From Clostridia bacterium (lineage in GTDB: Bacteria > Bacillota > Clostridia > Christensenellales > UBA1242): 13,988 bases of DNA. Shown here in pieces: positions 12,830 to 13,988 of this stretch. The notes beneath the pieces are model-generated. The model was not told where the DNA came from, ran no database searches, and was given only the letters and a program-made list of their open reading frames with translations. A program made the position numbers and the translations under genes. The DNA lies in the NCBI GenBank assembly GCA_900766395.1, contig CAAFWB010000016.1, positions 1-13,988 of the forward strand, written 5' to 3'. Numbering within the stretch: position 1 is the first letter of the stretch; every line of letters starts with the position of its first letter.

Positions 12830-13111
12830 ATGAAACAATTAACCAATATTATTTTAGAAGATTTTTTTAACAGAACAAATTCAAAACAATATTCTTCTCT
12901 TATATCAAAGTGTTGTGAAAAAGAAAGTAAATTTTTGGAAAAACTTGATAACTCATTAAAAAAAGAATACTTTGAGGTTGAAGAATTTTTTTCAAAATGT
13001 CACGAGCAAGAAATAACAGAATTAGCAGACTATATGGTTAAACTTTTTCTCAAAAAAATAAACAATAAAATGTTTGAAAATATTAATAAAATAACAAAGA
13101 AACCGCTTTAG
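12830..13111 (+). CDS. Small helical protein of unknown function (93 aa)
   Basis: 93 residues starting at the ATG at 12830 behind a GGAGG site with 5-nt spacing, which supports real translation. The sequence is highly charged and predicted almost entirely helical: a first helix KQLTNIILEDFFNR, a central amphipathic segment with Cys28, Cys29 and Cys57 (CCEKESKFLEKLDN and FFSKCHEQEITEL), and a last helix ADYMVKLFLKKINNK. Size and layout recall the short helical DUF6809-type proteins of clostridia (a heptad-rich middle and a final helix), but that is from memory and only suggestive. There are no signal peptide, membrane helix or catalytic motif. It sits alone between dut and the converging dnaN, downstream of the TGGACAA inverted repeat. 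Confidence 0.72.
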   Translation: MKQLTNIILEDFFNRTNSKQYSSLISKCCEKESKFLEKLDNSLKKEYFEVEEFFSKCHEQEITELADYMVKLFLKKINNKMFENINKITKKPL

Positions 13112-13206
13112 GGGACACCCCTTCGCGACCACCCCATTTTATTCAAAATCTCAAACAATATTTTTAATATTTAAATTAATAACTATTTAATGACTAATTT
13201 CTATTT

Positions 13207-13239
13207 GAAGAGTTATGGCAGATTTTGCCTTAACTCTTC
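13207..13239. repeat. Stem-loop 1 of the dut-dnaN gap
   Basis: GAAGAGTTA (13207-13215) pairs with TAACTCTTC (13231-13239), and inside it GGCA with TGCC across one T-T mismatch and a 5-nt loop. No T-run follows, so it is not a convincing terminator. Confidence 0.6.
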
Positions 13240-13253
13240 TTGATTGCCAAAAT

Positions 13254-13336
13254 GCATAATAGCAAAACAATGTCAAATGTTTGAGAACAGCGTTCTCAAA
13301 TTCATTTCACACTTGACATTCGTTTTGCGTTTATGC
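13254..13336. repeat. 83-nt imperfect inverted repeat (long hairpin)
   Basis: The outer arms 13254-13276 and 13313-13336 pair over 21 bp (GCATAA/TTATGC, GCAAAAC/GTTTTGC, AATGTCAA/TTGACATT) with one 2-nt mismatch and one bulged C. After an asymmetric internal loop comes a perfect 9-bp apical stem TTTGAGAAC/GTTCTCAAA (13280-13288 and 13292-13300) with loop AGC. It could be a structured RNA or the remains of a small mobile inverted-repeat element; I see no clear target-site duplication. Confidence 0.75.
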
Positions 13337-13351
13337 TTCCACGAGGACAAG

Positions 13352-13400
13352 AATAAAAAGAAAAAGTTTTGCTCCCAATTTGAGCAAAACTCTTTTTATT
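13352..13400. terminator. Bidirectional terminator between the 93-aa gene and dnaN
   Basis: AGTTTTGCTC (13365-13374) pairs with GAGCAAAACT (13382-13391) around a 7-nt loop, extended by AATAAAAAG/CTTTTTATT with a 4-nt bulge. T-rich tails occur on both strands, so it probably ends dnaN (minus) and any plus-strand transcript from 12830. Confidence 0.78.
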
Positions 13401-13422
13401 TGTAGACCGAGTTGACCTCATA

Positions 13423-13478
13423 CCCTGCTTCGCCAAGGGCGCCAGGGTTTGGGGCTTGCGTCGCCCCAAAGTTTTTTT
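13423..13478 (+). terminator. GC-rich double hairpin ending in a T-run
   Basis: CCCTG/CAGGG (13423-13427, 13443-13447) encloses CGCC/GGCG; next comes TTTGGGGC (13448-13455) with GCCCCAAA (13463-13470), 7-nt loop, then G and seven T's. The second hairpin has the form of a plus-strand intrinsic terminator. The GC content is far above the neighbourhood, suggesting an inserted dispersed repeat. Confidence 0.6.
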
Positions 13479-13479
13479 C

Positions 13480-13505
13480 GTTCTTTTTTGACTCCAAAAA
13501 AGAAC
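13480..13505. repeat. Perfect hairpin just downstream of dnaN
   Basis: GTTCTTTTTTG (13480-13490) and CAAAAAAGAAC (13495-13505) form an 11-bp perfect stem with a 4-nt loop, 6 nt after the dnaN stop. Read from dnaN it lacks a following T-run, so it may protect the mRNA 3' end rather than terminate. Confidence 0.65.
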
Positions 13506-13511
13506 ACCAAA

Positions 13512-13988
13512 CTAGTTAATCATTCTGACTGGAAGAATAAGGTATAGATATTCATCTCCCTCAACTGGTTTGATTACGCAAGGATTGATTGCACTATTGA
13601 AATTGATTGTGATGAATTCGTCTGAAAGCACTCTTAATGCGTCCATAAAGTATGAAGCATTGAATGCAATGTTAAGCTCTTTTCCGTCAAGAACAACATT
13701 GATGTTTTCTTTGATATTTCCGATTTCAGAGTTTGACGAAATGACCATATTTCTTTCTTTGATATCAAACTTGACGAGATTGTTTTGACCAACCTTGCTA
13801 AGGAGCGCTGCTCTTTCCAAAGCTTGTTCAAGTTGTGCTTTGTTTACTGTGATTTTTGATGAAAAAGAATTTGAAATGATTTGACTATAATTCAAAAACT
13901 CCCCGTCAATCAAGCGTGTGACAATTTTTGTGTTTTTGAGGTCAACCATGAGATTGTTTTGATGAATATAAACATTAATAATGTCGTC
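13512..13988 (-). CDS. dnaN: DNA polymerase III beta subunit (sliding clamp), C-terminal part
   Basis: 158 codons of the 3' end; the frame stays open to the right edge, so the methionine at 13947-13949 is internal. The clamp is a ring-shaped dimer that tethers DNA polymerase III to the template. The signature IVTRLIDGEFLNYSQII lies at the junction of the second and third domains, followed by NKAQLEQALERAALLSKVGQ, the SSNSEIGNIKENINV strand, FNASYFMDALRVL and the terminal YLYLILPVRMI, the region of the pocket that binds polymerase and other clamp-binding peptides. About 40 percent of a normal 365-380 residue clamp is visible. It is transcribed toward the rpmH cluster, the opposite of the common dnaA-dnaN orientation beside rpmH; dnaA may lie to the right, outside the window. 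Confidence 0.97.
   Translation of the reverse strand, partial: DDIINVYIHQNNLMVDLKNTKIVTRLIDGEFLNYSQIISNSFSSKITVNKAQLEQALERAALLSKVGQNNLVKFDIKERNMVISSNSEIGNIKENINVVLDGKELNIAFNASYFMDALRVLSDEFITINFNSAINPCVIKPVEGDEYLYLILPVRMIN

Larger units (their letters stand above)
13112..13511. other. 400-nt hairpin-rich intergenic region between converging genes
   Basis: No coding frame looks real here. The stretch begins with a GC-rich patch (13111-13136, GGGGACACCCC at its start), continues with about 60 nt of A+T only slightly broken by other bases, then holds six successive stem-loops at 13207-13239, 13254-13336, 13352-13400, 13423-13447, 13448-13470 and 13480-13505. I saw no DnaA-box cluster, tRNA or CRISPR-like spacing. 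Confidence 0.75.

Noticed and set aside
1..13988. tRNA, rRNA, CRISPR arrays, transposase or integrase genes
   Set aside because: None seen by eye on either strand; no regularly spaced repeats and no recognisable transposase motif.

Overview
The window is AT-rich DNA from a low-GC, Gram-positive-type bacterium: Bacillota or a close relative, probably an uncultured gut-type clostridial or RF39-like lineage. The evidence is the AGGAGG-type ribosome sites, near-consensus sigma-A promoters, the gene order rpmH-rnpA-yidD-yidC-khpB(jag), KhpB itself, a single-chain LeuRS, and UGA used as a stop (leuS and the 5725 gene both end in TGA, and Trp is TGG), which excludes Mycoplasma-type recoding. No species can be named from the sequence alone. 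The right end lies in the conserved chromosomal-origin neighbourhood.

Layout. (1) 1-3385, minus strand: leuS from a strong promoter, followed closely by two tandem copies of an unrecognised gene whose first 20 codons and ribosome site are identical at DNA level; the second copy runs off the left edge. (2) 3417-5653, minus strand: a single-pass extracytoplasmic protein, a PnuC-type vitamin B3 precursor transporter and a small membrane protein with a C-terminal SHOCT-like segment. (3) 5690-7546, plus strand: two overlapping paralogous genes, each with an HExxH motif and a later EIDAR motif; the first appears to be transcribed as a leaderless mRNA. A bidirectional terminator closes the unit. (4) 7545-12130, minus strand: a long colinear operon rpmH-rnpA-yidD-yidC-khpB, continuing into a HAD-type phosphatase, a nicotinamidase and a Nudix ADP-ribose-pyrophosphatase-like enzyme. 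(5) 12206-13111, plus strand: a divergent dUTPase gene with an operator-like dyad over its promoter, and a 93-residue protein with another inverted repeat upstream. (6) 13112-13511: an intergenic region packed with hairpins, including an 83-nt imperfect inverted repeat and a GC-rich patch. (7) 13512-13988, minus strand: the C-terminal part of dnaN, continuing past the right edge.

How the genes fit together. The rpmH operon links ribosome assembly (L34), tRNA 5' processing (RnpA) and membrane-protein insertion (YidD, YidC), with the RNA-binding protein KhpB. Its tail is a small nucleotide-salvage module: the nicotinamidase recycles nicotinamide and the Nudix enzyme probably clears ADP-ribose. 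The PnuC transporter 3 kb away would import a precursor for the same NAD economy. The dUTPase guards DNA against uracil near the replication genes.

The least explained parts are the HExxH paralog pair with its leaderless start, the tandem genes at the left edge, the hairpin-rich gap beside dnaN, and the unusual origin layout: dnaN points toward rpmH on the same strand and neither dnaA nor a DnaA-box cluster lies between them.
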